Source of the DNA: Planctomycetaceae bacterium
GTDB taxonomy: Bacteria; Planctomycetota; Planctomycetia; Planctomycetales; Planctomycetaceae
DNA length: 7,111 nt
NCBI GenBank assembly: GCA_027080405.1
Contig: JALWSL010000236.1
Coordinates: 1 to 7,111, forward strand
Direction of reading: 5' to 3'
Shown here: piece after piece, positions 4,697 through 7,111 of the stretch
Layout of the letters: each line of letters opens with the position of its first letter
Position numbering within the stretch: position 1 is the stretch's first letter
Notes under the pieces: generated by a model
Databases searched by the model: none
What the model was told of the DNA's origin: nothing
The model's input: only the letters and a program-made list of their open reading frames with translations
Program-made: the position numbers and the translations under genes

Positions 4697-7111
4697 TTGT
4701 ACGGGTTCAAAATTGTCTTGTTACGTTGGCCGGTGATGTCGGTCTTGTTGCTGCTTGTAACTTCGATCTTTACTTCCTCAGTTCGGGCAGAAGAAAAGAA
4801 GTCGCAATCCCTCCCTCCGCTGCCCACCGTTGCTGCAACTGCTCCTGAAGATGCAACAGGAACCATCCAACTGCAAAACGGTTTTCGAGCCGAATTGGTG
4901 GCAGCCGAACCATTGGTGACCGACCCGGTTGCAATTGCGTACGATGAAAACGGCCTCGCTTATGTCGCCGAGATGAACGATTACCCTTACACCGATGCAG
5001 CCGATGATAAACCGTGGGCGGATCAGCCGTCCGCTCCGATTGGGCGGATTCGCGTGCTGGAAGATGTCGATGGCGATGGAATTTACGATCGTTCTTGCAT
5101 ATTCGCCGATAAACTTTCCTGGCCCGCCGGAGTGGCCTGTTACAAGGGAGGCGTTTACGTGGCGGCAACACCCGATCTGCTTTACCTGAAAGATACCGAC
5201 GGCGATCACAAGGCGGATATCAGAAGAGTCGTTTTCACGGGCTTTCGCAAGTACAACGTGCAAGCGGTGATGAACGGTTTGCAATGGGGGTTGGATAACA
5301 AAATTTACGCCGCCGGTTCGAGCAATGGCGGTTCGATTGTCGAAGCGGAACATCCCGGAAAACCTGTCATTCTGCGGCGAGCTGATTTCCGTTTTCAACC
5401 GGGCAACGAACATTTCGAAGAAGTTGCCGGCGGTGCCCGATTCGGAAACAGCTTCAACAACTGGGGCGACCGCTTCCTGTGCAACATCCGTAATCCCGTC
5501 CAGCACGTGCTGTTCCCGTCGAAGTATCTGAAACGGAACCCCTATCTGTCGCTTTCTTCGCTGCTTTACGATGTGGCAAGCTCTGGTGATTCAGTGAAGG
5601 TATATCGCATCAGTCCGCCGGAAAGCTGGCGCGTTATTTCTGCACAAAGAATGGCGACATCGGTTTCACCCATGCCATTCGATTCAACCCAACCAACCGG
5701 TTACATCACCTCTTCGAGTGGTGTGACAATCTATCGTGGAGCCGCCTATCCGAAAGAGTTTCTGGGTAACGCATTTGTGGGAGAAGTGGCGGGCAACCTG
5801 GTGTTGAGGTATCAACTGCTTCAGGAAGGGGTCAGCTATCGAGGAGTTAGACCGTACAAAGAAAAGGAATTCATGGCTTCAACAGATAACTGGTTCCGTC
5901 CGGTCAATTATGCGAACGCTCCCGATGGCACACTGCATGTTCTCGATATGTATCGTGAAACAATCGAGCACCCGTGGTCATTACCCGATGATTTGAAAGC
6001 CCGCCTCGATTTAACCAGCGGCCGGGATCGTGGCAGAATCTATCGTCTCATTCCGCCCCAATATCCCGCCGGGTTCGTCAAACCGCCCCATCCCCGGTTG
6101 GGAAAAGCGACAACTGCCGAGTTGGTTCGGACACTGGAAAATAAAAACGGTTGGTGGCGAGATACTGCGCAGCGTCTTTTGTACGAACGTCAGGATAAAA
6201 CAGCGATTCCATTGTTGAAGAAAATGCTTCGCGATTCGTCCTACCCGCTGGCAAGACTACATGCCCTCTGGACACTTCACGGATTGAATGCGCTACAGAT
6301 TGAAGAAATCAAGACAGCTTTGAACGATGAAAACCCGCGGGTTCGAATTCACGCAACACGATTGGCCGAACCGCTGCTTGCAAATGAGGCCTCGCTGGTT
6401 GATCTTCTTCTTGAAAATGCCAAAAGCGATGAAATGAAATTGCGTTATCAGGTTGCGCTCTCGTTGGGAGAAGTCCGATCGAACGAAGTGACGGAGACAC
6501 TGGCCCGATTGATCAAAAAAGATGGTCAGGATCAATGGATGCGATCTGCCGTTCTTAGCTCGCTGAGCGGGGTTGAAGCCGATTTTCTTCTTGATTTACT
6601 CAACGATCCCCGGTTCTCCACTACAGAAGCCGGGCTGACGGTTATCGGTGAGACCGCTTACGTGCTTGCTGCAAAAAAGGAAATGGCTGGCATCATTTCC
6701 CTGCTAGATCTGCTTGCGAAAGCTCGTTGGAACGGAAAACAGGGGGATCGACTTCGGCAACATATCGTGAGTCAATTGGGAAGCGGTTTGAAACGGAGCG
6801 GCAGCAGTCTGAGCGTGCTCGCTTCTTCAACAGAATCGGCTGGCACGAAGTTGCTCAAGCGGATCATTGCGCGGGCAATTCAAACGGCACAGGATTCGGC
6901 CGCGACAGAATCGGATCGCAGTTACGGGATCCGTTTAATTTCCTGTACCGATTTCGATACCGCGAAAGAACATCTGGTGCCGCTGCTCGACCCCCGCTCT
7001 CCGCACAGTATTCAGATTGCCTCGGTGGATGCGCTCACAGCGTTTCCCGATCAGGAAGTCGCGACGATTCTGCTCGAACATTACCCTTCTTTCACGCCCG
7101 CAATAAGAACT
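4697..7111 (+). CDS. PVC-type membrane-bound dehydrogenase-like protein, propeller plus HEAT repeats (3' partial)
   Basis: An uninterrupted frame of 805 codons runs off the window end. The start is TTG 4697, set by GAGGAGG six bases upstream. It gives an n-region with Lys and Arg (MYGFKIVLLRWP), a hydrophobic core (MSVLLLLVTSIF) and a likely cleavage at SVRA/EE, so the protein should be exported. Residues 62-74 (GFRAELVAAEPLV), the DGDG loop at 125-131, DTDGDHKAD at 166-174, NGLQWG from 193, GNSFNNWGDRF from 250 and VLDMYRETIEHPW from 415 match the planctomycete/Verrucomicrobia N-terminal dehydrogenase domain, a sugar-dehydrogenase-like propeller ending near 452 (RGRIYRL). About 470-805 is helical with HEAT/PBS-lyase-like repeats, clearest at 500-620. 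Family members usually end in a CxxCH cytochrome c domain. No CxxCH occurs in the visible part, so that domain, if present, lies beyond 7111. Substrate and electron partner are unknown; periplasmic oxidation of a sugar or alcohol is an inference from the fold. Confidence 0.9.
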   Translation, partial: MYGFKIVLLRWPVMSVLLLLVTSIFTSSVRAEEKKSQSLPPLPTVAATAPEDATGTIQLQNGFRAELVAAEPLVTDPVAIAYDENGLAYVAEMNDYPYTDAADDKPWADQPSAPIGRIRVLEDVDGDGIYDRSCIFADKLSWPAGVACYKGGVYVAATPDLLYLKDTDGDHKADIRRVVFTGFRKYNVQAVMNGLQWGLDNKIYAAGSSNGGSIVEAEHPGKPVILRRADFRFQPGNEHFEEVAGGARFGNSFNNWGDRFLCNIRNPVQHVLFPSKYLKRNPYLSLSSLLYDVASSGDSVKVYRISPPESWRVISAQRMATSVSPMPFDSTQPTGYITSSSGVTIYRGAAYPKEFLGNAFVGEVAGNLVLRYQLLQEGVSYRGVRPYKEKEFMASTDNWFRPVNYANAPDGTLHVLDMYRETIEHPWSLPDDLKARLDLTSGRDRGRIYRLIPPQYPAGFVKPPHPRLGKATTAELVRTLENKNGWWRDTAQRLLYERQDKTAIPLLKKMLRDSSYPLARLHALWTLHGLNALQIEEIKTALNDENPRVRIHATRLAEPLLANEASLVDLLLENAKSDEMKLRYQVALSLGEVRSNEVTETLARLIKKDGQDQWMRSAVLSSLSGVEADFLLDLLNDPRFSTTEAGLTVIGETAYVLAAKKEMAGIISLLDLLAKARWNGKQGDRLRQHIVSQLGSGLKRSGSSLSVLASSTESAGTKLLKRIIARAIQTAQDSAATESDRSYGIRLISCTDFDTAKEHLVPLLDPRSPHSIQIASVDALTAFPDQEVATILLEHYPSFTPAIRT

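Noticed and set aside
4778..5506. A 242-codon minus-strand open frame opposite the dehydrogenase N-terminus
   Set aside because: It is antisense to strongly conserved propeller motifs in the plus frame, and its own translation has no recognisable domain.
4697..7111. A CxxCH heme site in the dehydrogenase-like protein
   Set aside because: All cysteines in the visible 805 codons were checked by eye and none forms CxxCH. The expected site would be beyond the window.

Overview
The window reads as a chromosomal stretch from a member of the Planctomycetota, probably a Planctomycetaceae-like lineage. The main evidence is the 3' gene. It has the N-terminal propeller of the planctomycete/Verrucomicrobia membrane-bound dehydrogenase family (Piru_Ver_Nterm type) followed by HEAT-like repeats. 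A secreted-type CAP plus VCBS/FG-GAP repeat protein, a sialidase-family protein, TTG/GTG starts and a moderate GC content agree with this. No mobile element, CRISPR array, tRNA or rRNA was seen.

Layout: (1) 1-2048 (+) is the 3' part of a large CAP-domain protein. It carries a seven-unit beta-propeller-like array with an exact 147-bp period, then a Ser/Pro/Ala/Gln-rich tail. Its transcript ends at a strong intrinsic terminator (2078-2123). (2) 2171-2887 (-) is a convergent gene for a small YfcE-like metallophosphoesterase. (3) 2888-3262 is a divergent intergenic region with only weak signals. (4) 3263-4390 (+) is a BNR/Asp-box sialidase-family protein without a signal peptide. (5) 4391-4696 is an intergenic region or leader with two nested imperfect hairpins. 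(6) 4697-7111 (+) is the first 805 codons of the dehydrogenase-like protein. It starts at a TTG behind a strong Shine-Dalgarno and runs off the window, so its expected C-terminal cytochrome c domain is not visible.

The four genes do not form an obvious single operon: there is a strand switch, a strong terminator and two intergenic gaps over 300 bp. Two of the products (CAP/VCBS and dehydrogenase) look exported, and two (phosphoesterase and sialidase-like) look cytosolic. I see no convincing undescribed multi-gene system. The points most worth a second look are the exact 49-residue propeller repeat with a degenerate closing unit, the His-to-Lys change in the CAP domain, the structured leader before the dehydrogenase, and the sialidase-like protein that lacks a visible Arg-Ile-Pro motif.
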